From Pieris napi (taxonomy: Eukaryota; Arthropoda; Insecta; Lepidoptera; Pieridae): a stretch of 64,000 bases of DNA. Each line of letters begins with the position of its first letter. Position 1 is the first letter of the stretch. The position numbers and the translations under genes were made by a program. The notes under the pieces were generated by a model. That model was not told the origin of the DNA and did no database searches. It was given only the letters and a program-made list of their open reading frames with translations. The stretch covers positions 1,922,001 to 1,986,000 of the forward strand of contig NC_062253.1 of the NCBI RefSeq assembly GCF_905475465.1. The letters are read 5' to 3'. Positions 42,001 through 52,600 of the stretch are shown piece after piece.

Positions 42001-42934
42001 TATTTAGTTACTTTGAGCAAAATTTTATGTTAATCTCTGGCGGTAGTTTTGATTTGCGTTCCTTAGACAATCTAATTCTTGAAACTCCCATTCATAAAAC
42101 TGAGTTCTATCACTCCTCCTTCACCATGCAAAGTATCCTGCTATGGATTTATACCTTACCTATTCATATCAGACGAGCTCAGTCTTTAAATTTATTTAAA
42201 AATCTTCTTTTTGATCATTTCTTTTCTGCCTCGTAATTTTTTACCTTTGGCAGAGCTTTTACATGTCTGCTTATACATACTATTATTTATATTTTTTCTT
42301 TAGATTTAATTTAATTTAATTTTAGTTATAGTTGCTTGTTATTTTTAGTATCTTTTTGTTAATTAATTATGCATTTCTTGTAGTTTACCCTCTGTAGGTG
42401 TTTCTTTTTTTTTATTGTTCCTTTTATTAGGGTTGGCTGGAAGAAATCGCTCCAGCCAACCCTAATAAAAGGAACAATCGCGATCCTTCAACAAAACAGC
42501 GTACCAATTATTACAGGCTATCAACTTAATTGCCAACCAATTCGACTTGGGTCCTTTAAGAAAACAGCGTACCAATTCTTAAGAGGCCGGCAACTTAATT
42601 GCCAACCAATTTGAATGATCCTTCAAGAAAAGAGGGTACCAATTATTACAGGCTATCAACTTAATTGCCAACCAATTCGACTTAGGGTCCTTCGAGAAAA
42701 AAGCGTACCAATTCTTAAAAGGCAACGCACATGCGAGCCCTATGTCTATTTGACTGTCTATGGGCCGTATTCCCTGCTATATAAATAAAAATCTATAGCC
42801 TAACTAGTGAAATGTGAATTGGTATAAATTGTGTAATGCAAACCATTAAAATTTGGCGTCAAGTTTGGACCAGACGATTGAGCTACGACAGCTGATATCA
42901 GAAATAAAAAGGTCAAAGTTTCGGAAAACGCCAT
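33061..42934 (-). CDS. Clip-domain serine protease homologue, copy 1
   Basis: Eight coding exons: 42934-42844, 40568-40445, 39463-39378, 37905-37854, 37203-37007, 36044-35896, 34246-34115 and 33216-33061; phases agree and give 328 residues. It starts with a signal peptide (MAFSETLTFLFLISAVVA), then a clip domain with six cysteines (CTISDGRSGIC, DYTNC, then DAC and NWCC), then a trypsin-like domain. At the catalytic positions LTAAHC is LTTATC (His to Thr), the Asp is kept in EYDLAL, and the GDSGG region reads VATGA (Ser to Thr). No IVGG activation site is seen. It should therefore be non-catalytic; insect relatives are haemolymph cofactors in melanisation and immune cascades. Poly(A) signal near 33039-33034. 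Role is inferred from family. Confidence 0.88.
33512..33765 (+). mobile_element. SINE S1
   Basis: Head GACTAGTAGCTTCAGCGTGC, body with CATTCGCTCGAACGGTGAAG and tail ATCTGATTCCCAGATC. Confidence 0.7.
33829..34020. mobile_element. Possible small MITE
   Basis: AAAGCTGGCGGGTTCA at the left and the inverse TGAAGCCGCCAGCTTT at the right. Absent from the matching place in unit 2. Confidence 0.5.
34910..35825 (-). mobile_element. 5'-truncated LINE (family A) with 7-bp target duplication
   Basis: GATATTC flanks it at 34903-34909 and 35826-35832; unit 2 has a single GATATTC (about 48304-48310). Its 3' end on the - strand is a TTTGAATTTGAAT-type tail. The coding end on the - strand reads NKIPSDIQALSINKFKSYIK then KAYYNINEYLND, typical of a LINE RT C terminus. 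Confidence 0.85.
36105..36345 (+). mobile_element. RTE-type LINE C-terminal fragment
   Basis: Codes RDKRWTLEIKWTGPTEKRCI, then breaks with stops; ends near GAGGGGCAATACAAAAACT. Same family as 55092-55463, opposite orientation. Absent from unit 2 at this site. Confidence 0.7.
36362..36555 (+). mobile_element. SINE S1, head missing
   Basis: Body from ATTTGCTCGAACGGTGAAGG to the GACCTAAAGAGGTTGTAGCG end; absent from unit 2 here. Confidence 0.65.
37340..37420. repeat. Partial arm of the 30539 foldback family
   Basis: Shares GATGCGAAAACCGCTGTGTG and GTTCGAAAAGTGAGTTACAG with the foldback at 30539-30953. Confidence 0.6.
37585..37700 (+). mobile_element. SINE S1 5' part
   Basis: TTCAGCGTGCGACTCTCATC, a B-box (GTTCGATTCCCGG) and CATTCGCTCGAACAGTGACG; present in both duplication units, so it predates the duplication. 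Confidence 0.7.
38490..38815 (-). mobile_element. LINE fragment, internally deleted
   Basis: Reverse-oriented tail of the 16815-20154 family joined to an upstream coding piece (HIARFGDKLTSLRE on the - strand). Confidence 0.7.
38862..39215 (-). mobile_element. LINE family A 3' end
   Basis: TTCAAAAATCATTTAATC tail, then TAGTGCCAGTTCTCAAATCA and GGAGCTGCAACCATTACACC. Lies between clip exons 3 and 4 of copy 1. Confidence 0.65.
39815..39912 (+). mobile_element. LINE tail fragment
   Basis: CCTAACCAATTCGACTTAGG, GTCCTTCAAGAAAAG and GGCCGGCAA match the 16815-20154 family. Its left edge is shared with unit 2 (near 51485). Confidence 0.65.
40919..41644. mobile_element. MITE, 726 bp, TWA target
   Basis: Termini TGGCGCGTCTAAACGGGCCA and its complement, continuing CATGGCC/ATTGCAGC-type inverted sequence for about 50 bp. 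Flanks are TAA at 40916-40918 and 41645-41647. The interior has GCAATATTGCA-like inverted motifs and no credible gene. Confidence 0.8.
41964..42413 (+). mobile_element. LINE 3' end with RT tail
   Basis: Codes KTEFYHSSFTMQSILLW and IRRAQSLNLFKNLLFDHFF before a stop, the usual end of a CR1/Jockey-type RT. It is followed by a T-rich UTR. Confidence 0.65.
42414..42478. repeat. Perfect 27-bp inverted repeat with 11-nt loop
   Basis: 42414-42440 and 42452-42478 are exact reverse complements (ends ATTGTTCCTTTTATTAGGG); the loop is AAGAAATCGCT. The stem contains the GGCTGG motif of a LINE 3' UTR tail, so it may be a duplicated and inverted LINE end. Confidence 0.95.
42479..42790 (+). repeat. Tandem array built from a LINE tail
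   Basis: About four degenerate copies, alternating 60- to 70-bp units, of CCAACCAATTCGACTTAGGG, TCCTTCAAGAAAAGAGCG and TACCAATTCTTAAAAGGC. A related array is at 52660-52950 in unit 2, so the array predates the duplication. Confidence 0.8.
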
Positions 42935-42949
42935 TATCTGAAAAATAAA

Positions 42950-43165
42950 ATAGTATTTACAATATTCTTAACCTACATAGTAATAATAACAATTGATGAA
43001 TAGAAAAATAAAACAAATTAATAGTTTGGTCCCTGTGACACGGAGCTGTATTTTCGTTGGTGAGCAAAGCACCAGCTTTGGGGTCACCGAGGCCTTTTAT
43101 CTTTAATTAGCACCTGTGCACTAGAACCCTACGGCCGGCGCAAGAGTCTCTACTCCAAAGAAGAA
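42950..43165 (-). mobile_element. Repeat family B fragment
   Basis: TTTACAATATTCTTAACCTA, TTGGTCCCTGTG and AGCACCTGTGCACTAG blocks; shared with unit 2 at 53095. Confidence 0.5.
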
Positions 43166-43679
43166 ACGATTATATTTCTAATTTGTTAATTCTGTCAAAA
43201 CTGACTGTATTTAATTGTAAGATTGAGATTTTGTTAGTCTGAGGAAAAAGACGATTTTTGGCTTGATACTAAAATTTTTACAAGAAGCATTTTTGTTTGA
43301 ATATTAAATTGGGAATTTGATTAAAATAAATCTTTAAAAGGACTTTAATGAAAGATCAAACTCTAAATGTTTCTATAATAATTTTAGCCTTCACGTATAA
43401 TACAAATTAATAATAATACTTAATTTGTAGTTTTAAGTTCGTTTAAAAACGAAGTTTCTAATATTTTAGCAATACATTCATTCATATACACAATTAATAA
43501 AAACACTTTTCTCAAAAAAATGGTAACTATGCATCCTCAATAATTGCGATAACCGGAAATGGATAATACACTGGATCTCGATGATTTCCGGTTTCACTTT
43601 TTAGTTTCGAAATGGATTCTATTTTTAAATTTGACACTAAAATCTACAATTATAGTTTTCATTTAAATTACCAAACTAG

Positions 43680-43850
43680 TTTTATACAGTATTTACAACT
43701 TTCTTGACCTACATAGTAATAATAAAAATAATTGTAAATGAATAAAAAGAGCATTAATACAAATTTAAAAGTATGGTCCTTGTGGCAATGTACTTTTAAC
43801 GCTGGCAGCATTTCCTCGCAAACAAAAATAACCAAATAAAACACTGTATT
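43680..43850 (-). mobile_element. Repeat family B fragment
   Basis: CAGTATTTACAACTTTCTTG through TATGGTCCTTGTGGCAATGT; matched in unit 2 at 54290, where part is duplicated again. Confidence 0.5.
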
Positions 43851-43897
43851 ATTCCAGCGCTAAGAACTGTTATAATGTAATATAAAAATAATCTTAC

Positions 43898-43990
43898 CAT
43901 TTAACACGGCTTATTCGAAACACATCTCCCACAGAACTGGTATTTCTGGTTGGCAAATTGATGCGCACGATTGTTTATCAACATTATTTC
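43898..43990 (-). other. 5' exon of copy 1 (mostly UTR)
   Basis: A strong donor (AAATG/GTAAGATT) at 43898/43897 is conserved in unit 2. Joined to the acceptor before 42937 it gives ATG-ATA-ATG-GCG, an in-frame extra start two codons upstream. The inner ATG has the better context (ATAATGG). The 5' edge of this exon is not known. Confidence 0.6.
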
Positions 43991-44179
43991 CTCATAATGA
44001 TTTATTTTAATAATCAAATATTACTTTTCCTTATTCGCAATTCTTACATATTTAGCCAGTGATAACGGAAATACTCAAGATGTAAATTATGTGCAATACA
44101 ATTAACATCACATAAGAACTAAATCACGTAACAAAAGTACTATTTTTATAAACAAACTTGGCGATTAAAGAGTATGTGA

Positions 44180-44345
44180 CGTGGCGTAGAGTGGCGGAGT
44201 GTTCATTGCCAGTTCTACCGTTCTACGCCCTTGATTTGAGAACTGGCAGTAAATGTAAAATTAAAAGCATTTCATATATATTTATTTATTGACGTTCATA
44301 AGTGTACATTGTGTTACCTATATGAATAAATTATTTTAGAATTAG
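44180..44345 (+). mobile_element. LINE family A 3' end
   Basis: GCCAGTTCTACCGTTCTACG, GAGAACTGGCAGTAAATG, TGACGTTCATAAGTGTACAT and a GAATAAATTATTTT end. Shared with unit 2 at 54778. Confidence 0.65.
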
Positions 44346-44619
44346 AATTCGATATTATTTTTTCCCTTCACGTCAAATAGTATGCCATCAAAAACATAAC
44401 TTCAAAAAAACCAACACAAGGCATTTCTGCTACCGTTAAAAGTTGTGAAACTTATGTAATACCAAGCTAACTCAGTCCCTACTTAAGCTACCTTCTGTCT
44501 TAATATTACGTAATTAGCCTAACAACATGTTATACTGACCATATCAATATAACAAATCTTTTGTTTTGAACATTGACTTGGCCATCGCATGGCAACATGT
44601 CACATATTATTATATTAAA

Positions 44620-44808
44620 CTAGCAAACTCGGCGAACTCCGTTTCGCCACCAGATGGCTTCGTTTTATGTAACATTTCGTTTGGTGATCTCGCTTTTCTG
44701 TTGAAATTTCCTGAATTTTTCAGAATGCAAAACCGTGGAAATCGGTTCGTGCGTTCTGGAGTTATAGCGTCAGGAAGGAAAACCCGACTTATTTTTATAT
44801 AGTAGAGA
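44620..44808 (-). mobile_element. Short non-autonomous Helitron, 189 bp
   Basis: On the - strand it starts TCTCTACTATATAAAAATAA after A (44809) and ends GAGTTTGCTAG before T (44619), with a hairpin GGAGTTCGCC near the end. Unit 2 has the intact empty site TATTAAATTAGATTG at 55561-55575, which proves the borders and the A^T target. Confidence 0.9.
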
Positions 44809-45005
44809 TTAGATTGATAAGTTCGATTTTGACCATCAATTTCTTTAAAACGTATAAGTATTGTAAGATTAATATGTAAAATTCAGGCTTCTAATTTTAT
44901 CTACCACGAAGTTATAGGGGGTTGAAAATGGCTTCAAGAAAACGTTAGTATGGCAGTGCCGCGTTTTAACTCGACTTGGCGGGCGACCCCGTGCCTCCAG
45001 ATTAA

Positions 45006-45228
45006 GGGTCTGTTTCACAATGTATGGATCAAGTACCAAATAGCTAAGCAACACATAAATTATTTGAAAGATAAATTGTGCTATTTGACACTTCATAACT
45101 TATGACGGACTTTATGAGACGAATAGCGCTATATGACAGTCGTGAAACGCAACAATAGTGTTTATCCTACCAATACCAGTAATAAATAGCTAATTCGGAA
45201 CTTATCCGTACATTGTAAAAACAGACCC
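45006..45228. mobile_element. PIF/Harbinger-type MITE, 223 bp
   Basis: Same family as 8050-8288. TAA flanks at 45003-45005 and 45229-45231. Unit 2 has the unfilled CCTCCAGATTAACGCTG at about 55621-55637. Confidence 0.88.
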
Positions 45229-45459
45229 TAACTCTGAAATTAAAAGAGACAGCTGAGATTTAGATAAAGATTGCATTTTTTAATTCTTATATACCTTTAT
45301 AAATAAAAGTACAGAAATCACTAAAATCCACTTTAAAAGAGGTTTAACCTTCGTGCCTAAAGGACTACAGTACAGTCCTTAAAGAGATATAAAATACAAT
45401 TAATACAAAAAACTAAATGAAAACATTAACACAAATAGAGAGAAAATAAAAACGTTTTT

Positions 45460-45699
45460 ATCGCGTATATTGACCTGACCTGGCAAACGTTATCTTGCCA
45501 TGTATATTATTTCTAGGTAACATTTTTCATAACTATCTACTATAATAAAATAGGGGTTGATCGTAGAGAGGTGAAAATTAAGCGTTGTATGTATTTTCGT
45601 GTACTGTATCAAGAAAAAATAAATAATTAATTTGGGGTGGACCACCCTTAGCATTTAGGGGGATGAAAAATAGATGTTGTCCGATTCGCTGACGTAATA
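45460..45699 (-). mobile_element. Truncated Helitron at the duplication junction
   Basis: Carries the CTGGCAAACGTTATCTTGCC, GGGGTTGATCGTAGAGAGG and GGATGAAAAATAGATGTTGT blocks of the Helitron family seen whole at 57030 and 63431, but stops where unit 2 begins (45700). Confidence 0.6.
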
Positions 45700-45772
45700 A
45701 ACCAAGTCAAAGTTGGAAGTTACTCAATGGGATGATATTCACGTGCTTCAATTCAATTTTTTTTTGTTTTAG

Positions 45773-46010
45773 TACCGTGGGACAGTTATGGGTGAAACAA
45801 TGTCTATTGCTTCCTTCTCGGACTTTTTGCAACTCCTCCTCTCGAAACCATTGACTATGGAAATTGGAATATTTTTATTTTTTTGCTTCTGCTTCTTTAT
45901 TTCTGTTTATTCTATGTATACCTGAGACGAGAGCGCGAACTCTGGAAGATATTTATGGGGATTTAAGAAAAAAGGAGAAATCAGAGAGAAAGAAGCAACT
46001 GATCTTTAAT
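45773..46010 (+). pseudogene. Duplicated last exon of the sugar transporter, broken
   Basis: The acceptor (TTGTTTTAG) and YRGTVMGETMSIASFSDF are kept, but deletions in the TM region and a 5-bp loss before PETRARTL shift the frame to a TGA. None of the other transporter exons is present upstream in this unit, so it cannot form a gene alone. Confidence 0.88.
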
Positions 46011-46394
46011 TTATTAAATATCGAAAATTAGGTGTGCATTCCAAAATGTTTTTAGAGAAGAAACAAAAGAAACTACATAGAGATAAAAAAATAGTCTAAA
46101 AAATTGCTGGATTTGTGAAAACAAAATAAATAAAATATTTTTTAATAAATTACTTTTTATTTAAGAATATCAATGAATATACATACCTATGATTAAGATA
46201 TATGATATACAATAGATTTGCTATCTATTGGTCCTAAGCAATAGACACTACACTATTTAAAAAAAGGAACTCTATATATTTTGTCAATCTAAAAGGTTTA
46301 TCATAACTTTAAGAATCGAATATAGGATGAAATAACTAATTATATTATTTTTAGCGATAATGAATCGTATAAAACCTTCCTGCCTTGCGATTTT

Positions 46395-46460
46395 GTAACT
46401 CACTTTTCGAACTCTCACAGCGGTTTTCGCAGCAGCGGTGAGTTACAGAATCGCAACGGT
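46395..46460. repeat. Partial arm of the 30539 foldback family
   Basis: TAACTCACTTTTCGAACTC then CACAGCGGTTTTCGCA, followed by an inverted GGTGAGTTACAGAATCGCA. Confidence 0.6.
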
Positions 46461-46682
46461 GTAATGGAAGAACTACCTATTATATTACAGTAAAAAAAAA
46501 AAACAAGCAATATTATGAGTATTTGGTATTCGGTTTTATTATTAAAATTTGATGTTTTCGGAGTAAAGACTTAAAAATTAACAGTAAAGATACATAAAAT
46601 TACAGATTTTTTAACAACATGGTATCACTTTAATTTTCAAAGCATTGAATTACCGTTGAACTTGATCTATAACTTATATTGA

Positions 46683-49600
46683 CTATTGTAGCAAAAAATG
46701 CTCTTCACTAAGGCCATAACCCTTCAGTTCATCTGCAAGCCACTGTGAGGATAGATTAATAGCACCAAATTGAGCTGCAGACTTTCTACAGGGGCTTCGA
46801 GCGATGCCATATACCGTCATTTTGTTAGGCTGAAAGAAAGACAATGATTTAGGACCTTGTTTCTACGCACCACGTGAATTTCCTGTATTTTGGAAATATT
46901 TTTTGCTTATCGATTTTGAGTTGCGGCCAAAGAATTAAAATTTTCAAACTGAGTTTTTATACCAGACAATCTTCAATTTTATCCATTTTAAAGAACACGT
47001 TCCGACACGACGCAAACAAAACCCTTTTAAAAACAAACTTCAGCGTGTGACTCTCATCAATGAGGTCGTAGGTGCTCTATGGAACATTCTATGTGCGCAT
47101 TTAATATTCGCCTCGAACGGTGAAGGAAAACATCGTGAGGATACCATCTTGCCTTAGAACCAAAAAGTGGACGGCTGGCGGCACAGAACGCTGATCACCT
47201 ACTTGCCTATTAGATTGACAATTGATCATGAAACAGAAATCTGAAACCTAAAAAGGTTGTTGTGCCACTGATTTTTTTAATGTCTTGGCTATCCCAGGAG
47301 AAAATATCACAATACCACTATTTATTGAACCCTCGTAGTTTAAAAATATGTTGCATCAAATTTTGACCTGTAAGTAATATTAAACAAATCTATTACCTGC
47401 TCCTCACAAATCACAGGAGCTCCAGTGGCCACAAAACATGGTCCATCATCAATACTTTTACCACATGAGACGTCATCAGTTTCACCAGCTCCCGGTATAC
47501 AGCTGCCTTTAGTAATTTTAACTAATGTCTGAAAAGAGAAAATAAAATGAATAAAGTGTAGTAGATAATGCTAATACAATTTGTTTTTTAAATAGAAACG
47601 CATGGAAAACCAAAAAATGATTGCATGCTAGCGCATCTGACATCTTTGCCTGCTTAATTTTTTTGAAGTGAAACTTCTTTAGGTGCACGAGGGTAAATTT
47701 TTTGAGAGTGAGAAAGGGCGAACGTAGCTAATAACCATGGAGGGAGAGTAGGAAGCAAGCAAGTGAGTAAGATCGAGAGAGAGAGTGAGATAGAGCGAAC
47801 GTCGCATCACGCACAGTGCCATGGAGTGAGAGGTGGGAGAGAACCATAGTAAGAAAGATTGAGACAAAGAGTAAGGGAGATAGAGAAAAAATACACGCTA
47901 TTGGTTGATGTATTCGTTTAGTAGTTACATATTAGAACTTTAGATGGCAATTCTGTCGCATAACGTCTTGTGCAGTAAACGCAGATTTTTGAGTAATTTA
48001 TATTTTCATTAGCACCTATACAGAGTGTAAACAGTGTGAATATAGATATTAGATATACAATTACATGGAGTGGTCATATACTGGTACATGATCATCTGTT
48101 GGGGCTTTTACCTTAATAATTAATTTACTAAGAAGTTTTACGTGTACTTTGTACGCACGCACTTTTTTTTAAATTAGGTGATCAGCCCGAACCATAGTGA
48201 CGAAGGCTAATTTATATTAAATGTGAAAAAATCACACTTGATTCGCCAATCAACAACACAGGAAGCGCTACAAAGTCAAAACCCAAAAACAGGAAAACCT
48301 GGCGATATTCTTCCAATGGGAATAATAGTTTTCGCATATAGACTATTCTGTTTTAAAATATTTCCGAACTTACCGAAACAAATTTATCATTTGCGTCATA
48401 TCCAAACGAGAAACAGACAGGCTTAAAGGGTGACGTCAGAGCTAAACAGGCAACTTTTCGTTGATCGGTCCATTTCACTTCATCGTCTAATGTAAGTAAT
48501 GCCAGGTCGTACTCGCGTGTTCCTGAAATTAATAATACATAATATCATTATTAGAGCGTGTAGCGTGTACAAGCTCTTCATTCTAGCTGAATTTGGGAAC
48601 CAGAACCAGGAACCTAGTGGTTAAACTGGTTGCGGAACAGTCCCCCGTTTCGTCCTCCACACGTCTCCACTTACCTGAGTTGTAATTGTCGTGCTGTTTT
48701 CTGTGTGTAACTGGATACATTTTTCCTGGTTCTGCCGAATCTGGTATTTTAGCCCAAACATTTTGGTAGACAGACACCACGAGACAGGTGGCAGTCGTTA
48801 AAACAATTTTAGATCCTATAAGCACTCCCGCGCAGAAGAGCTCGGCCGCTCTTTCATTATTTTCGTCACCTCTAAAAAATTAAAAAATAATCATAAACAT
48901 AAGATTTGGGAGTAATTTCTGTCACACTTGGGCATCAGTGCCAGCCCCAGAATTCCTGGGGTCGTAGGTTCGAACCCCGCTGCCACTTTAATAAACCCAT
49001 GATACTCTTTAGGAGAGCCTAATTTCAGCGTGCGACTCTCATCCATGAGGTGGTAAGTTCGATTCCCGGCTGCACATTTGGACTTTCTGTGTGCGCATAT
49101 AACATTCGCGCGAACAGTAACGGAACAAGATTGGTATAAAGGTGATTTGAGGTTCTTGCAGGTCTTACCATCACCCAGGCGCTAAGGCTTCCCCAAGACT
49201 GAGAAGAGAGAAGGAATTAATGCGGCGCTAACGCGACCTTCAGAAATGAAGAGTACGGCTGAAGAAGGAATTAAATTACCAGATCTTACCGATATAAAGA
49301 AACACACCATGGGCAGAAATCACCATCGCGAGCAAAACATTCTGGAAAAAAAAACTCAATATAATATCTCACTAATAATCTATGTTTAGATCAATTAGGA
49401 GAGACTTTGAAAGATGAATTCTGACCATCAATAACAATTTAGATATCTTTGTCTAATTTTGTTTGTAACGTTTAGAGGTTATACCTTTATTAATCCCGCA
49501 TAATGTATATTTATTCCCAATGTTTAAAATCAGTTAAATTTTCTAAAGTACGTCTGCAAAAACCAACCTAGGATTTCAGCTACCTCTCTTTCGAATCCTT

Positions 49601-52600
49601 CGCGATTATAACAGATTAAACAGTACTTTTCCGGAACTGAATATATTCGGTAGTGGGCTGATTAATTTTTAAGAAATCATTGTGCCATATCCGCTGTTTT
49701 TCTGGTTTTTTTTTGTAACATTTGTTAGCTAAAATTGTCATATATTTTAGAAAAGATAGCCTGTAACATATACTATAGATATAGATATAGCTTGTAACAT
49801 ATACATATGATATGGTAAACTTCAAAAAATAATTAAAATAGATAATACAATTTCAATATTTTTTTTATGTGTTACGTTTAAAGAACTTTATTTTCTCATT
49901 ACAAAATGACACTTATTTACATGAGAAATTTAATATACAATCGACATGCACGTAGCCATCCTAATTTTTTTGGTAATGGCCTTTTAAATTGATTAAAGAC
50001 GAAAATATTAGAATTTTAGATTGTAATTAATTAAATAATTGCACACCCTCCTAATAGACCTCTTCAAAAAATTCTGACGCGGCTTTATTCGACGAGTTTT
50101 GCGTGTAGATGAAATGATAAGCCACTATTGCTCTCAATATCAAATAATTATTTAAAATGTTTATACGGTCAAATAGAATAACAATTGCTTTCGTTTTATA
50201 TGTCTAATTGTATTAGTAGTAGTACAGCACAGTAGTACAGTATAGTAGTATTAGTTAGTAGTCTTGTAATAATATTGCATTTTTTTTTCTGAAAACTGCT
50301 TTTACGACTTTGTTCCCATGTAAGCGATATGAAAGCGTTATTAGAGTGTTATAAAAATACCTTCTTTATTCACAACTTCCGGGGGTTTTGTAATATCACT
50401 TTCCGAACAGCACCAGTTAAAGCCACCCCTACACACATCGCCTGATCTGAAACTCGAAAAATGTATTGTAACAACACAGTTGTTAAATGTTGATAAATAC
50501 TCACCGAAAGTACCCTCAATAACTTATTGCTGTCAGCAGATGACATTGCATTTATGGCGGGTTAGAGAAAGGAAAATAAAGAAAAGTCTGGTATTCTATA
50601 TATGGCTTTTATCCATATATAAGTATTATTTTGTTGGACCGGACATATGTTGAGAGAAAGTACAGAAAAATGGACAAGGATAGTAACTGAGTGGTATCCA
50701 AGAGATACCAGAAGAAAAAGAGGTAGGCAAACGAAAAGATGGGAAGACAACTTCAACAAAATAGCTGGTCCGGTATGGACTCGTTTAGCAAAAGACAGGA
50801 ATACGTGGAAATCTTTAGAGGAGGCCTTTCTCGACAGACAAGCTGTTCCAGACAAACATCCAATTGCCGAACATACAATGATTAAACCAATTTAATTTAG
50901 TAAGTACTTCGAAAGTAATTTAAATTTAATTTAGTAGAAAAGTATTTAGAAAGTAATTATGTTAGGCATGTATTAATTAATGAGTATTATTGTAAGATAG
51001 AAACAGTAATTATTTTATTTATTTATTTATTTTAAGTATTATTTTACGGCATATTTGTCGAAACACGGCTTCACCTTAAAACAGCACCAAATTTTTATTA
51101 TTTACATCATGCATGTATTATTATCAGCTTTAAAAAAAAAGGTCTAAAGCCATGCGCCTCCTTAATATTACTAGGGGTACATACAAGTCGTAAAGAACGA
51201 TAGAAAAAAATGGGTTTTAAGTTGGAGCATTTATTCGACAAATTTACCTATTAAATGTGGCTGTGTCGAGTATACGATTAAGTGATTTCTCCGTATACGA
51301 GTATTTAATGTTTAAGTGATTTCTCTGAAATCAAAACATGTCGAGAGAATTGTTCAAATTAAAATATTGTAAGTTTTTATTCAAGAATAAATTTGCTACT
51401 GAGACATTTAAAAAAAATGCGTTAACAAATAGTGGACCATAATAATATCATGTTTATAAAGATCATAGAAATTTATTCTATAAGTTTGAAGTATTTCCTA
51501 ACCAATTCGACTTAGGGTCCTATATATAGGGTATAAGATTATCTTAGGTTAGCTAATTACGTATTAACTTAAGTAAGAAGTATCCTTATGTGGAGTGAAT
51601 TACATGGATCTCACAACTTTTTACAGTAGAATTGTGTTGCGAGGTATTTAAGTTATGTTTGTGATGGCTTGGTTTTACCTTAATTCACTGGAATCTATAA
51701 TTCCTCCGGGCTCGATAACTCCCCCCTCATTTTTACAGTTTGTATAATCTACACATATCCCAGATCTTCCATCTGGTAATGTGCACTCTTTTCTAAACCT
51801 TACTGAAAATAATTGTAATAGATTTAATCGTGAATCGTGCCTTTGAGAAGTAGGTATGTATTTGTTATTTTGTTTGCCTTGTAACACTTGCTCGCAGAGT
51901 TTCTTGGAATTTAATATTAATACTGGAACAGCTGATGGTTATGGGGCCACTGGATTATTCTGATTTATTTATGGTTTCAGTATGTTAAATTGATTATTAT
52001 TACTGTTTAGTGTTCGCATAATATAAGAACTACATATATAGATCAGTGTTGGCCTAGTGGCTTCAACGCAACTCTCATACCTGAGGTCGTAGGTTCGATC
52101 TCTGGCTATGCACCAATGGACTTTCTATGTGCGCATTTAACAGTTGCTCAAACGGCGAAAGAAAACATCGTGAGGAAATTGACTTGCCTTAGACCCAAAA
52201 AGTCGACGGCGTGTGTCAGGCACAGGAGGCCTACTTGCCTATTAGATCGACAAATCATTAAACAGATACAGAAATCTAAGACCCAGACCTAAAAAGGTTA
52301 TAGCGCCAGTCATTGTTTTTACATAGAAATTGACGTCCTCAGTGTTGTTACGTTCGTTCCATTCACAAACGAACGCAACCTTTCGTTATGCGTCATTTGT
52401 TTTTCATCATATTAACTGCCTTAGGCCTTATTTTAGAGGCTTCCTACTAGGGATCGATTCCTAGATGAAAAATTGAAATAAGCTATTTCTCAAAGTAAAA
52501 CTTCAATGATAGCAGTTTGGTAGTGTTTGAACACCCACATGCATGTTCTGTACATACTTTAGTTGTATCATATCATATCATTGTAGTATAAGAGCGGAAT

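Larger units (their letters stand above)
32018..45450. repeat. Segmental tandem duplication, unit 1
   Basis: Homology to unit 2 begins at AACCAAGTCAAAGTTGGAAG (32018 and 45700) and is followed, with insertions and deletions, to the TTTAACCTTCGTGCCTAAAG region (near 45345) and AGAGAGAAAATA (near 45433). It contains the intact last transporter exon and clip-domain homologue copy 1. Confidence 0.88.

Noticed and set aside
50647..50895. 82-codon basic ORF as a host gene
   Set aside because: Matches the C-terminal pattern of RTE-type LINEs, and a repeat tail follows.
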